DNA of 64,000 bases from Chiua virens (GCA_019787685.1 JAHNUO010000019.1:124001-188000); one strand, 5' to 3'. Positions 11,514 to 25,138 are shown, numbered from the stretch's first letter. Notes: generated by a model not told the origin, from the sequence alone. Program-made: numbers and translations.

Positions 11514-12670
11514 TCAAGAAAGAACAATTCCTCCGTCACAAGTGAACTGCCAAATTCATTTAGCATTCTAGAATAGATCAACACAGCTGGAAACTTACAC
11601 TTTGTCCTGGTATGATCCGAAGAGTGTGAACCCTTAGACCTCAAAGACGACAGGATAGTGATACTTACCAGTTATAAAGTGCGCCTCCTTCGATGACAGG
11701 TAGCTAACCAAGCTTGCGACATCCTCGGGTTGGCCCTTGTGCTTGATCACTCCCGAGGCTAGGCCCTACGACTAATATAAGCACATAGCTCGCGTATTAG
11801 CAGCGGAAAACGGGACTGCTTACGTCCATGAGTTCCTTGACCAGCTCTAAATCACACTCCGGAACGTCGTTGAGGTGGTCGTCTACACCCTCTATTCAGT
11901 CTCATTTCAGGATCAGATATTTTGTTAACACTTACATATGGATGTCTCTATAGGACCAGGAGCGCAGCTGTTCACTGTAATTTTGTGACGCCCGAGTTCT
12001 AATGCTACTTAATCATAAGAGCTCAGTTGTGTGGAAGACGACAAATACGACAGACCAGCGGTATGTGTAAGGCCTCTCACAGCAAATTTGCTGGCGCTAT
12101 ACGCGGTAACCAAGGGCAGTCCCCTCTTTCCAAGTATAGAGCTTATGCCAATGATACGCCCTCCACGGCCCTGAGTGATCATCTGTTGTGCCGCATATTT
12201 GTAGCACAGGAAGGGGCCACGCGCATTAACAGCCATGACACGGTTCCAGTCATCTACTGAGGCTACGAAACTGCCATCGTGTCACCCATGTAAAATGCTA
12301 CATCGATTCTGGATCTTCGCTTACTGGACAGCAAGGATGCCACTCGAGATGTGCCCGCATTCGCTATCATCTGTGGGGGAACATGATGCATGAAAATGCA
12401 ACACAGCAATTGAGTGCTCACGACATCCAGACCCCCGAGTTCCTTAGCAACATCTTGCACCATTCCTTTGACGTCCTTCTCGACGGAGACGTCTCCCGGG
12501 ACTAGCAGTGTTCTTCTACCAATCTTCTCGATGTCGCCTGCTACAGCGCGTAATTGGTCACGTTTGGACGCGAGATCGTTCAGAGCGATATCAAAACCAT
12601 CCTTTGCAAGACGGAGGGCGATACCACGACCGATACCTTGGGCAGATCCGGTGATGAGGGCGATGGACAT
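11514..12670 (-). CDS. Short-chain dehydrogenase/reductase, diacetyl/acetoin-reductase-like (SDR copy E)
   Basis: Eight exons, high to low: 12422-12670, 12325-12370, 12056-12256, 11936-12004, 11824-11882, 11669-11765, 11599-11606 and 11514-11546, for 253 aa, all phases consistent. TGSAQGIG, MIANAG, YSASK and the C-terminal CDGGIVLS are present. Two points are less certain: the donor after exon 3 is GTCTGT, and exon 5 must start after GGTGTAG because the nearer AG would create a stop. The frame is open far upstream of the start (to 12892), but the family N-terminus MSIALITG fixes the ATG at 12670. Cytosolic oxidoreductase by family; substrate unknown. Confidence 0.82.
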
Positions 12671-13207
12671 GTATGGTATTAAGTTCGGAGTGGGGTAAAA
12701 ACACTCGAGACGAACGCTCCAACGACGCCCATATATCAGAATTGAAAGGGTTCTGAGTTCCAAAAGAACTGAAACGCAAACTCCTGCGGTAAAAAGACCC
12801 CATTTAGTTGACCTTGTAAGGGCGTGTGCTGGCATAGTAAGTATAATGCCATATCGGTTTATATTTACCTCAGGCATCGCGAGAAAGTCCATGACTACTG
12901 AAGCGCTGATGCTACTTCCTTGATTGACACCCCAGACTTGTTCATTTTGCGACTCGGATTCCTAGAGTGGATGTCTGATTGTAGTGGCTGGTCACGCATG
13001 CGGCGAAGTTGAAAATGTGGAGGTTTAATCATGGCGGTAGGGCCCGGCTTTGCCAGCCGGCAATGCCGCCCACGACCTCCGAGTCCGGATCCAACTTGAA
13101 GCAACCTCCAAGTATACTTATGGCATTCAAAACCACATTCTAACCTCGAGCCTTACAGTTATCATTCACTCATCCAGTCCCACTGGCATGTTGTCCGATA
13201 ATTTAAA
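12671..13207. other. Intergenic spacer
   Basis: Upstream of SDR copy E. The open frame that continues from copy E to 12892 has no SDR similarity and is taken as leader sequence. Nothing else recognised. Confidence 0.4.
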
Positions 13208-14385
13208 TCACGACAGGACGATTCCCCCGTCAACGGTAATCTGCATCACGATCATTGCGAAACGATTCATTTCAGAAAAACAAGTGGAAACTCACGCTTT
13301 GCCCTGATAAGCAGGAAATCCGAGTAAGTCAACATGAGGATGACTCGAACACGAACAAAACACTTGCCAGTGATAAAGTGTGCTTCCTTTGAAGCGAGGT
13401 AGCTGACAATGCTTGCGATATCCTCTGGCTGACCATCATATTTCAGGGCTCTCGTGGCTGCGCGCTACGGGCAGTGAAAAAATAAAATTGCGAGTTGACA
13501 AGTATGGGATGGTAACTCACGTTTTTCCACAAGTTGATCATTTCAGGATCAGCTTTCCCAAACTCCCCAGTGCCATCGAAAATGTCGGCGGCTACCCAAT
13601 TTCCAGATCACTTTCGGGATGACACATTTTGTTGGCACTCACCCATTGGCGTCTTGATGGCACCAGGAGCATAGGAGTTCACCGTAATGTTGTATGGACC
13701 AAGCTCCATCGCTAATTCGGTCAGAAAGCTCGGTGAAAAAACAAAACAAAAAACCGATCCTCGAGTTCATCTCACCGGCTGTTTGTGTAAGACCTCTGAT
13801 AGCAAATTTGCTGGCACTGTACGTGCTCAGTAAGGATTTTCCTAACTTTCCCGAGATAGAGCTGGCGCCGATGATGCGTCCTCCACGCCCTTGCTTGATC
13901 ATCTGCAGTGCCGCATACTTGTAGCATAGAAAAGTTCCGCGCGCATTGACGGCCATTACCCGCTCCCACTCATCCACTTCGGCTGCAAAACGTTATCCAA
14001 CCTGAAGCTACAGGAGGTAAGCGTTACCTACTGAAGATCAGGGGTGTCACTCCAAAAACCCCAGCGTTTGCTACCAGCTACTTTATTCAGGACCTTGCAG
14101 CGGCCAGTGACGGTGTCGCTTACAACGTCCAGACCCCCAAGTTCGGTCACAACGTCTTGCACCATTCGTTTCACTTCTTCGTCCATACTCACGTCTGCCG
14201 GAACGAGCAATGTTCTTCGACCGACCTTCTCGATGTCGTCAGCTACGGCGCGCAGTTCATCATGTTTGGACAGTGACGTCGTTCAGAGCGATATCGAATC
14301 CGTCGTTTGCAAGGCGAAGTGCGATCGCACGTCCGAGACCCTGAGCAGATCCGGTGATGAGGGCAGTCCCTTTGGCGACAGACAT
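13208..14385 (-). pseudogene. SDR copy F, single-base frameshift in exon 1
   Basis: Start ATG at 14385 (MSVAKGTALITG), last exon ITVDGGIVLS ending 13208. Exons 2-8 are open, with VANAG, an intact YSASK region and the QPEDIASIVSYLASK helix. Around 14270 one extra base relative to other copies shifts frame after IALNDV, so the protein would end early; downstream the correct frame resumes (MLVPADVSMDEEV). Exon 2 begins CTG instead of ATG, which is harmless. A sequencing error could mimic this single indel, so the copy may be functional. Confidence 0.65.
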
Positions 14386-17150
14386 CACTGATCTTCCTGA
14401 GGAGTGGGGAAGTGAAGACCGCAGTCGATGGGTCGCAGACGATCGGATTTATACCCGCTCATTGATATGGAGCAGGTCATAGGGCGCCCGAAGAAGCTTT
14501 CATTCGGACATCGCGAAGCATCTCTAAAACAGTAAGCCAACAGGTTATCTGAGCGTGTACTGTGCCAGTGGTGCAAGGCCTGCGGTGATAGGAGCTTGAA
14601 AACATTTCGGTGACCCTGTGAGCGGGAATTTGCGTCGAAAAGAGGTGACTCCACCCCATATAACGTTACGCCTTGGCAGACTGATCTTTGCAGCATTGCG
14701 ACCCTGTTCGTGCTGTGGCTTCAAGCATTTAACGATCTGGAAAGTATTTGGCAAGGGCTACAATGCAGTGTGGGATCATGATCAAACGTACAGTGAGACG
14801 CGTTCGAGAGAGGGAACCAACAGTGACAGTGTTGAAAACTGGACGGCTGTATGATCGAGTTGGAAAGATCCTCCTGTATCATTATCGGTGTTTGATATGA
14901 TTGATCAAGGTGAGTCTTCTTGGGCAGTCACCTGAGTGTTCATCAAGTTCATGATGATCGTCTTGCAGGCTGAACGTTGACGTTGAACGCCGAATGCACC
15001 TCGATCACACCATATGCTCAAATCTGTAAAGCTTTGCTTAGCAAGCGTCGACACATTTAAAAAAGCACCATCGGCCTCCGCGGGATGTTTTAGCGTTGCA
15101 AATACTTACGAGTGCGGTAAATGCATGAGATACCAGGGAGTGGGGAAACTCCGCCACCAGCAGGCAAGTTCGCGTCACTTGATCGTGTCTCCTAAATAAC
15201 CCTCATATCACCCCAGCAGGATGCGAAATGAAGATCTGGAGATTCTGGAGAATGGGGTATCGCGTTCCTGGTCCGCCGCCGCGATCGAATGGGGTGGCGG
15301 CGGCGTCCAACTACGTGCATATACGTGGCATACCGGACAAGCAAGTTTGTTATCCGAGGGCGGACGCAATCAACCCTCGGAGAGTTGGTGTCATGTGTCC
15401 ATTGCGCTTTCTATGATGCCGCATGATGGTTATATCATGATATTTCATCTAGATCATATTTGATGACCTCCATTCCCATTGCTTTCCTTTTTATGCACCA
15501 CGGCCCAACGAAATTGATTCATACGTATGGGCGGTACGGAATCACGGTGAATTAGATACATCCCGGGGGTGATTGAGACGCAGGACCAGTCCCCTTGTTC
15601 CGCGGCTGCCATGGGGACTGATGCGGAGCACTGAAGCAGAAGCTACTCCAACAAGTTTATCAAACATGTGTCATTCAGCAAGTTCAGCGGCAGAAATCTT
15701 ACAAGATACAATACTCCCAAGATGATGAAAGATCAAACAGAATTCTGACGTGAAGTGTGTCAGCGTTGTTCACCAAGCTACATAATTGGTGGCTGAAAAG
15801 GATAAATAAATTTCCCATTGGCTACCAAGTCCGCTCTTGAGGCCTTGAGGGTCAGATAGACGATGATCATCACGTCGGGCTTATGTTATGTATCGGTTGT
15901 GCGTGATAGTACGATTACGGGATTGAAGATGGAAGATGGAACAACGCACCTAACTTGACATTGCCCGAATGAAGCCCGCGACTGGTGCTCTGCGATGTTT
16001 GACTCCGAGACGTTGGCCGCAAGGTGACCCAGGGAAACCGAAACCATCCGTTGCACGATGGCGGCGTGCAATGACACGATAAACAGTGGGTGGATCAGGA
16101 GATCAGGAGACTGTCGGATAAATGAGGATGTATTGCCAGTTCCCACCTAGCAAACAAGAACGTCGTCAGGTACGTCATCGGCGAAGCAAATTAAAATCAA
16201 ACGCGAGTCTGAGAGCTCAAGCTACAGGTGAAACCTGCCTAGTGACAATGCCGCAATGATTCCCAAGACAAAAATGATGATATCCAGCCTATCTGATCGG
16301 TTTTGTGCAAGGAGTCTAAGAGAGTTCGCCACGGTGCTCGACTTGCGTGCCCACCAAGTTTGGAAGGTTCAGTAGTAAACAGTTGCATACGCGATCGGCA
16401 CGTTTGTCTTCTTGAGCTTTCGCTATGAACCGGAATCCCCAGCATGCTTGATGTTAAAGACTTTGTGCCCCCAAATCCGAAAATTGCACAGATGCTTTCC
16501 AGTAGCTGCTAACCGACTTGGGATCGCTACACAGCGTGTCCTAAGCTCTCGTCTGAGTTGGATGACGACACCACATCGCTCTAAACTGCGCAGCATCGCA
16601 GGCCACAGATACAAGAAAACAGAGTCCTACATAGTGTATCAGCTCGTCCGAGATGGATTGGAACATCTTGCCACTCAAACCACATCCTTGACTGCGCAAC
16701 AGCATGTCAGGAACCAAATACATGCCCATAGCTCGCCAATTTGAAGCCAAGTGCGATCGGATCGCACGGCACTGTGGTGATGCCTTCAGGGCGGACCTAA
16801 TCCGAGCCGCAGGAACAAGAATTGTGGCAACTGTTGACTCGGGGCCGCAGGCAGAGGAAGCTGATCGTCGTCCTTGGAGACGTCGGCGGTAGGAAGCAAA
16901 CGTTGGCGAGCGTGTTATGGCGGAGACAGTTGTCAGGTTGGTGGGAGAGTCACATCTCTTTCGCACGGAGTTTTTGGTGACGCTTTCTTTTCATTCCTTC
17001 CGAATCGATCTGAGTTTGGTATGACACTATTTGCCATCATGTCCTGTGTTTCTAACAGTGCTCTACATAGATAGCGGGTTGGATTGTCCCAACTTTTCTT
17101 GGCAGAAGATTTGACATTGGATGCAGCCATATATCATGTGGGGACGATTG
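14386..17150. other. Gene-poor region, nothing assigned
   Basis: About 2.8 kb in which open frames are short on both strands and none shows a motif or a convincing exon chain. The longest minus-strand frame (16541-16966) is unrecognised. No repeat or RNA gene seen. Confidence 0.4.
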
Positions 17151-17159
17151 GAGGATCTT

Positions 17160-17900
17160 TCGATGTTTGACAGACACAGCATCGCATGTCACAGTGATAC
17201 CCAACAAGCTCTCGGACTCTTTTACACCCATGCAGGTGTCTTCGCGCACGAACACGCTCTCAACCTCTGCGAGGCGTTCCTGTACCCCAAGTACACAGTG
17301 CAGCAGGCTCATACCCAGACTAACGTAATGTTTTCGCGAAAAAGAATGGAATATCGCTGTCTCGCCGGCCCGTAGCACGTTTCCAAAGTTTGGATGTACG
17401 AGGTCGACTCGTGGCGCGAACGCGATCGTGTGTTGACAATGACAGACACAGCATCGCATATCAGGGTGATACTCGTGGCCCAGGCTTCCGGAACAATTTT
17501 TACACCAGTAACACGCGTCTGGCAAGCACCCCGAATGTTCTTATGTTACAAGTACGCAGTGGAGCAGGTACGTTCCACAAACAGCGATGTGGGATATATG
17601 GCCATAGGGAAACGAAAGATCATGCATCACTGCTGCCTTGTGGGTCCGTGGTATGCTATCAAGGTGGACATGTACGGGGAAGTGGCACCTCGGTGCTCGA
17701 TCGTGTTGTCCTCGACACACGTCCGGACCTTTTACACCCATGACACCCGCGTCGTCGCGTTTGAGTGCTGCGCATCTCAACCTCCGCGGGACGTTCCCAT
17801 ACGACAAGTACGCAGTGCGTCACGCAAAGATCATCATGATAAGGAACCGGATCGCATCACCGGCGGACAAGTTGTGTTTGATGAACGAATAGGACCAGAT
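17160..17900 (+). pseudogene. Possible triplicated relics of the SDR exon-3 motif
   Basis: Three degenerate stretches resemble the VNARGPFLCYKYAAQQM part of SDR exon 3: about 17250-17310 (LNLCEAFLYPKYTVQQA), 17513-17570 (APRMFLCYKYAVEQV) and 17770-17820 (NLRGTFPYDKYAV). Each is preceded by a similar TTTTACACCCATG- or TTTTACACCAGTA-like stretch, so a fragment seems to have been duplicated in tandem and then eroded. Too diverged to be certain. Confidence 0.35.
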
Positions 17901-20900
17901 CAAGCGTGCCTCGAGCGGGACAGGTCGACATCCCGATGTGGAGAACGGGGTATCGGCGTTCCCGCAGTCGACGTGGCATCGTCGCACACCCATCCGGGGC
18001 TCAAACAAGTCTGGGCTCTCCGACGCGTCGACGCGACTTGCCCACTGGCGTCATGATGATGTGGCGCTTGTTGTGATTCAGTGACGGGGTTCTATCGATG
18101 ATGATATGATGGAATGATAGAATGTTATCTCATCTCGAGATCTATCCATATCATCTCATGTGGTTGATCTGATATTTGATATTCGCGCTGCACTGTCTCC
18201 GCACGGCCCCTGGCGAGTATGGGCGGTGGTAGTTCTGGCAATGTCGCGGACCGCGGTGAATGGGAGGTGTGTCGGGACCGATTGGGATACGGACATGAGA
18301 CGGATGCGCTGTCCGTCCGTGGGTACCGTGCATTCCGTGATAAGTGGAGGGGGTGCGCGGATTGTACGGGATGGTGTGGGTCTGACTCATGCACGCTCAC
18401 AAACGACCATACACGTGCAGTGTGAGCGTTATTCGGCAGGGCGGGTGCGAGGAATGGAAGTGTAGAGACGCGAGGTACCTGGACGGTGTCCGACGATCGG
18501 TGCTAGTGGTGCCAAGGGCTCGCGGTGGGTAGGTGGCGGCGAGCTAGTGCTAGTGCGGAGCGGCTTGTCTTTTCCTGCACATGTTATTACATGTAAGTAA
18601 ACGTTCTTTCTCAACGTCAGGGCGCCACCAATCTGAACCCTGGAGACGAGTCCTATGAACGGCTCAAGGACTCTAACGTCGGACCAGCCGGCGCGTAGTA
18701 CAGTTTTCTTTTTGTTTCAACTTTGGTCATAGTCGTCCCGACTCGTCCGCACCGCGCGGCCCGCTAAACGGTCCTCGCGCTTGGCGCGTCTGGCGCGTGG
18801 TCGCAGGGTCGACAAGGACTGATGTGCCTCATGCGTCATTGTCGTCCGACTGGGGCAAAGGACACAAAAAGGCGGGCAGGTGCGCCTCATTCTTTCCGCT
18901 TACGGCAAGTAAAATTTCTCCTTTTTGTTTAGACTCTTGTCTATTTGGGGTGGGCGTTATGCGCATGCTCTAAAAAGCGACCTTCTTGTTGTATGATGAG
19001 AAAATGTCTAAATCAAACGGCACGTTGCGTGTCAGTGACGTTGAGGGTCAACTCTGAAGGCGCAAGCCTGAGTCATGTGGCATATGACAAAAAGACAAAG
19101 GATAAGGGTTGCTCCATTCCCGAACCACTTGTTCGCTTGACGTGCTACGGCATGATAGACATGTACACGCATCATGATGAGTCGCTGGTTCCATTCCCCT
19201 GTCGGCCCAGAGTTGCTCGAGTGCCAGTGGAGACATGTAAATCCGTCATCTTACTGCACACACCTCAGATGTTGGTAGCACCGTGATTGAGAGGTCCTGT
19301 CGCCGTTGTGACAAACAACCCCTCCGGTGAGATGGCTGGTGAGATTACAGTACCGATATCGTCGTCAAGGATGAGCATACCACACAGCATAGTGCCTAAT
19401 CCGCCTAACGACACCGTCGGCGGACAAGATATCCCATAAGTTCGGGAAATCCATGTCGTCGACCGTAGCGCCCGCACCGACCACCTCGAAGGTTACCATC
19501 CACATCGCACAATCAGTAACGTTACATTGATATGCGCATGAGTCTCACCGACGATGGAATGGGCGCCCAGGGGGATCATCCACACGATCATCACACAGGA
19601 ACTCAACTCGTCGGTCCAAGCGCCTCCTTCACCGCCGGCCACATGATACGATGTCAATGTTGATGCGGCGGACGTTGACCGACCGACATAGATTAAATCG
19701 CGTCCAGGTCGGCCAATGGATTGCGGTGCAAGGAACATGTTTCAATGGGACAGGGACAATCCCATCTCGAGACAGAGTCTCTTTTTCTGTTCATATTGCA
19801 TGCTTCTCCAATGCGGTGTCTTGGTGGGCCTGGAGCAGGAGGTAGCGTAATGAATGTTCGATGTCGAACACGGATCGGATTCTGGTCCGCATTGTTTCCG
19901 CGCATTTTGAGAGCTGTTAAAATCTCGGCGTTGGGGCATCCATCTCATGAAGTGATAGAGAATTCATCTCCGGGAGCTATGGTGACCATGATTTGTAAGT
20001 GGACTGTATATGGACCGTCTCGATCGGAATGAGTCTAGGTCCGGCGAATGGGCAGTGGAGTGCTATCCGTGTGGTGAGCTAGAAGAGGAACGAAGATTAG
20101 CGAGGGCAAAAATATGCGGACGATGTTCAAAAGTTGGTGCTTGAACATTGAAGTGGACGGTGGTGCTCGTCCAGATGGTGGGCAATGTGATGGCGAGTTA
20201 CATTGACAAGCGGGTAGGCTCTAGCATCACGTCTCCAAGGAGGCGCAACGTCACTGGTTGAAGGTAAATGATGATGCATGATACGGCCAAGAGAAGCATG
20301 TGACGATGTGACGGGCCAAGATAAATTTGAGCGTATTAGCGCGCGTTCCCCTTGCACGTGATCTTGGAGTTCTCGGCGATGGAGCTGGTGGTTGTCGTAA
20401 ACGAGTACCGGAGAGATCGTTGTATTGAGGGTAATGGCACTGCCGAATGGCGATGCTGATTGAGGCGGCGACGAGCAGCGTTCGCGATAGATCGCGAGGG
20501 ACGGACAAGTGACATTTGAAGATTTGGATATGGGGAAGGGGAGATCTGTGTGTATCGGGGCTCCTATCTGTCACTCGAAAAGTAGTGAAAGGGACGAAAA
20601 TAGAGGTTGATCGCAGTAGGATTGTCGTGGAGTCAATCGTGGGTACAAGAAGCGGTACTGTAACGCCACTATGTGGTCGGCAGATTTGCAGGAGAGAAAA
20701 GATGTGTGATATGCTGTGGACGAGGAGAGGCGAGTTTTGGTAGAGATCTTGGCGGATATGACAAGGTAGTACGAGTTGTTCGGATCTCGAGGAGAGAAGA
20801 CGGCAAAGTGTTCCCTGGATGGCTAAGATGAATTTTGATGGGGCGGGAATAGACCGACTTAATCCGGGAGAGGCAAGTCGGCAACGTGGAGAGACCAGGT

Positions 20901-21294
20901 GGGAATAAGACGGATGGACCGTTGGCGAGATTGGCGAACATGTGCATCTGGCGCGTCACGGTACGGTACGGAGGGTGCGACAACAGCATGGTTGATCCTG
21001 GGCGGAAATGAGCGAGCACGACGGAGAGAACTAAAAGCGAACAAGACGGATAAAGTATTGTAGAGATATGTGGGGAGGTTTCAGATGGTAGTCTAGTGGT
21101 ATCTACGTTAGTAATGTATACAGATCTTGGTATGATTCGAGGAACGGATAGAATACCGAAAAAGGCAGTTTAATTGAAGATCGCCGGGTGTCGATTATAT
21201 GTGCAGGGACACAAACTCTTCATCACACGCTGCTCAACGCTCAAAAATGTCCTCTTCATTTTAATACCTTCCCTTGTTCGCCCCCTTCAAAGTA
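17901..21294. other. Gene-poor region upstream of the 21.3-kb gene
   Basis: No gene assigned. Minus-strand open frames at 19265-19477, 19493-19738, 20251-20574 and 20669-21019 might be exons of an unrecognised gene, but I could find no family motif and no consistent splice chain. The last 200 nt presumably hold the promoter of the plus-strand gene at 21295. Confidence 0.35.
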
Positions 21295-24200
21295 ATGGCT
21301 GGCTTCCTCCGAAAGAAAACGACCCTCTCAAAAAAATCATCCCTTTCTCCTCCTCCCCGCACCGACGACCCTCCACCGACCCTCCCCCCGCTCCTCCTCT
21401 CTTCCTCCCTCGACCCCGACCCCAGACCTGCGCCTACTCTCCCCCCCGCCGCGTCACCGCCCGTCCTCCCATCCGCCGATGTCCACACCCTCGGCGATGT
21501 CTGGGACCCGTGGACGGCCTTGGTCGACGGTCCTCGTCTAGATACACCTTCGGGTCCGTTCATCACCCACTTCCATCTTCACCCAGCTAGCAACGCTTCC
21601 CGGGATGTATCAAACACTCGTAACACCTCAGTCTCTCATCCGAACCCGGTTGCTACGGCACCCAAAACATCCACAAGACAGGTCCATGCTCTCCCTCCGA
21701 AAACCGACCCCCTTGGCAACCGTCCTCTCTCACCAAAACCATCTCCCCCCAGGCGTCCCTCCAGCCCTCCTGCCGTGGTTCGCGGTCAGGCCATGCCCCC
21801 TTCCACCTTCGACTTCGAAGAATCCTTATCCGCCGCCAACGTGACCTCGGTCGTCAATCAATTTCGTTCATATCCCCCACCCATACGGCATCACACTTCT
21901 CCCGCTCCACCTTCCCAAATGGCCTTCCAACACCCATCTTCGTCCGCTCCACACCGCCATCACACTCTGCCACAGAAACCCGGATCGAGTTCCAGTCTTT
22001 CTTCGAGTAGTCACAACACCGATGCCACCCGGAGGACCAACGGATCGTACAGCACATCTACTTCTGCCAGCTCAATCTCACCGGTCAATGAGGCGAGTCC
22101 CTCCTCCTTTTCTAGATCGATTTAGTAGTTCTTCATGGATGGTCCGGGCGTACCCAGACCGGCGTCGGGTAGTCCCCGGTGATTATCTTGCCGGCGTGCA
22201 ATGTCGCGAGTGGCGTGCTCCCGCTGTTGTTTGTCTCACTTTGTTTGACCCGCATTAACCATGTCCTCTATTAGGTAATTGACGTCAAACACCCAGCAGA
22301 GCGTCTAATAGATCCCGTCGGCTCACAACACTTCAATTCACTTCCTGTCCGTAAATGTTACATATTTTTCACCGCTAACGTCTTATAAATTGTCAGCCTC
22401 TCGCTAATGTCTCTTTACCGGCTCGCCCTCGCGGTTCATCCGTCGATTACAACCCATCCGTCGCTTCTTCCTCTTCACGTACTTTCACGATCTCTAACGC
22501 CGGCTCTCGAGCACATCGTCCTCCCACAGCACCTCCCACCAGCTATTCTGAGCGCGTCCGAACCCTTGCACCACAGTCTTCTCTCTCCAGCTTGGCATCC
22601 TCGTCAGCACACGTTGACACGCACTCGCGACCCCCAATGCTGTACGACATGCTTCGCTCAGGAAACCCAGACGCAGTGGCTCCTTTGCGCAGGGGTCCCC
22701 TCATTTTTGCTGCCACAGCTGCGCCACAACCCGCTGCTAAGGGTCCTCTGGCTTCACCGCCTGTCGAATACGCATCTCTCCAGCCCTCCTCTCCCCCGCG
22801 TCGCAGTGGCCCTGCCCCCTCCGCGCCGCGAGGGTCATTTCCTTCTGACCTGCGTTCCCGGGGCACTGTAACCGTCAGCCCGACGTTCTATTCCTCCGAG
22901 CTTCCGCCTTTGACTCGCAAGACGAGCAAGAACAATTTGCCCGCAGAGCATTCGCCAACCGTTGGACTCAGGGTCGATCCTGGATCTGAACACGCCCGAC
23001 GCGTCTTGACAAAGGCACGCCCTACCACCCCTCAAAAACCGGTCGTGCCATCTTTTCAGAAGGCCATTCCCGAACCGGGTGATCCTTTACTCCTAGATGA
23101 TGACCCGTTCGCGAAAACCGAAGGTGTGAGAATGCTGAGGCCCCAGGCCCGGCCATCTTCTAGAAGCGGTTCAACTTCCTCTGCAAGTCTACGTTTGAGC
23201 AAGGAAGATGGTTTTCGTAGCGAGGATGGACACGCCAAGTCCCCAAGTACTCCGCCGCCGCCGGCTCCTGGAACACCTTTTACTCCGGACGCACACGCCT
23301 CTTCCGCTCCCGAAAAGTCCCTACCCACACCGACGACCCCCGATGATTACAAGGCTGCTCGTCAACAACGTCGGGGTCTGTGGTTAGAAAAGGCTCCGCC
23401 ACCAGTAGTTGCCGAGGTCGCAAAACAATTATCCATGGAGCAGGAGAACGAGCAGGTGGAAGAACCCCCTCGGGAACCGACACCTCCGCCAACATATTTC
23501 CCGATCATGACATTCATGTCCAACACGAATCTTTTCCCACTGTTGCTGTCGTATTTGTCATACTCCGAGTGGCTGGCGCTCTACAGTGCGAACAAACAGA
23601 TTCCGGAATTGTTCCAAAGCAGAATTCTCCGTGAGTTCGTTCTCGAACGATACCTCGGTACAGTCGGGTATATGAAATGGGATTTTGAATGGGCTGAGTC
23701 ACTTGAGTTATCGTTGAAGGCAAGTTTGACATCTAATTCGCGCGCTCACATAATGACATTCATTAGGATCTGCATAACTACCTACGTGGCGTGGCCATGC
23801 CAGCACATCAGTATGCTCGTCTTTCTGCCGCGTACCTGCAACCTAAAGGAGCGAAGCGGGATGCTCCGGTCACGTCCGAAACACCAGATATACTTGCGCT
23901 GGCACTCACAACGCGGGCTTACACCCGAGTGGTTCTCCGTCTCCGTGCTCAAGCCGAGTCCGAGGCCAGGTACATCAAGACGCTGCGTTCGGCCGAATCA
24001 AATCAGGTTCCGAATCCTTCTCGTCCAGGCACCCGTCAACCCAGCGTCTCTAGCCGAGCTCCGTCGCCCACTTCTTCTCATTCCCATTCTGGTAATCATT
24101 CACATCGAAAGAATGAACGGAACCCAAGTTTCTCATCAGCGGTCTCCAAATTCAAATCGCCTCTCTATCGACCCGGGCGCGCTCCGGTATTGAGAGTGTT

Positions 24201-25138
24201 CGTGCCTTCCCCTGAGGGAGATTGGTTATCTGATGCGGGTGTCGTGGAATGTGAAGCCGAATTGAAACGTTCCGGTATTCTGAAACTTCTCCGAGTGGGA
24301 GATGTTGTGTGGGACGTTGCTGTCGGGGATGAAGGGAACCTCGGCCGACTGATGTGGGACGGGAGCTATCTTGTGGTGCGTGTCATCTTGAATTCGTATT
24401 ATCGAACAGCCTCAGACGTATGAATGGCAGGATCTGGATTATAGATACTCCCGTGTGGGTGAAGTGTCGCCATACTTCCACAGCTTGGCGTTCTCTCCAT
24501 CGTACTTCCATCGAGTCATTCGCATCGGTGGTTCTGCGACGCACAATCCCCATTGTAATCCCATCGTCTACCTTGACGTAAGTCCATGGGGACGCGAGAT
24601 TGCGGCCAATTTGCAGTTGTTGCAGGATCGGGCTCGAACGGAAACGTGCGTATTGAGTCAACAGGTGTTCGAAGCATGCTCACACTCCTTCCATAGACCT
24701 CATGGCGCATTGCACGATGTCGTTCGTTGGGTTCACCGGACCACGTTTACTATCCGCCCGCCCGTACCGCCCACACAATCGCAAACACACTCCCGATCGC
24801 GCGCTGTTCGGGTTCCTATTCCCAACGTTGAAGGATTCTACATCGATCCTGGCTGGTATGGCAAGGTTGTCCTCGAGTCGGAAGGAACACACGAAGGTCT
24901 GGCAGATCTTCAGGCGCGCTGCGGACCTGGCGTCTTCCCGCCTAGAGCGGAGTCGCTCGCCACCAAGATTCGGAACGAGAAGGAGAAGGACAACAGACGG
25001 GTGTGGCGGATCTTACGAGAAAAGAGGTACGTATTTCGTGCTGGTGTTACATGTGACGCCGGAGCTGATGCGCGCACAAACAGCCGTCCCGGGGAGATAT
25101 GGCTCCGGGCTGTGCAAGTCAGCGAACGCGTAATGTGA
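21295..25138 (+). CDS. Large conserved fungal protein of unknown function, Ser/Pro-rich N-terminus
   Basis: Six exons: 21295-22083, 22397-23719, 23767-24375, 24416-24645, 24697-25026 and 25084-25138. All lengths join in frame for about 1111 aa. The first 700 residues or so are low-complexity Ser/Pro/Thr-rich and probably disordered; a conserved-looking segment follows (TYFPIMTFMSNTNLFPLLLSYLSYSEWLALYSANKQ begins near 23490), which has a faint F-box-like look, and the C-terminal third is well structured with WGREIAANLQLL and PGEIWLRAVQVSERVM. The second intron starts with GC (23720), and the same GC donor occurs in the duplicate. The first intron donor (GTCAAT, 22084) is the weakest part of the model. 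I do not recognise a catalytic function. Three damaged copies lie at 34.8, 41.1 and 53.3 kb. Confidence 0.78.

Noticed and set aside
12671..12892. N-terminal extension of SDR copy E
   Set aside because: The frame is open, but the sequence has no SDR similarity and all paralogues start at the equivalent of 12670.
21083..21145. tRNA-like stretch (TGGTAGTCTAGTGG followed later by GATTCGAGG)
   Set aside because: D-arm and T-arm-like strings are present, but no acceptor stem or anticodon stem pairs.
21605..22258. Alternative plus-strand frames over the first exon and intron of the 21.3-kb gene
   Set aside because: Overlap a frame that joins to the conserved downstream exons; the others have no continuation.
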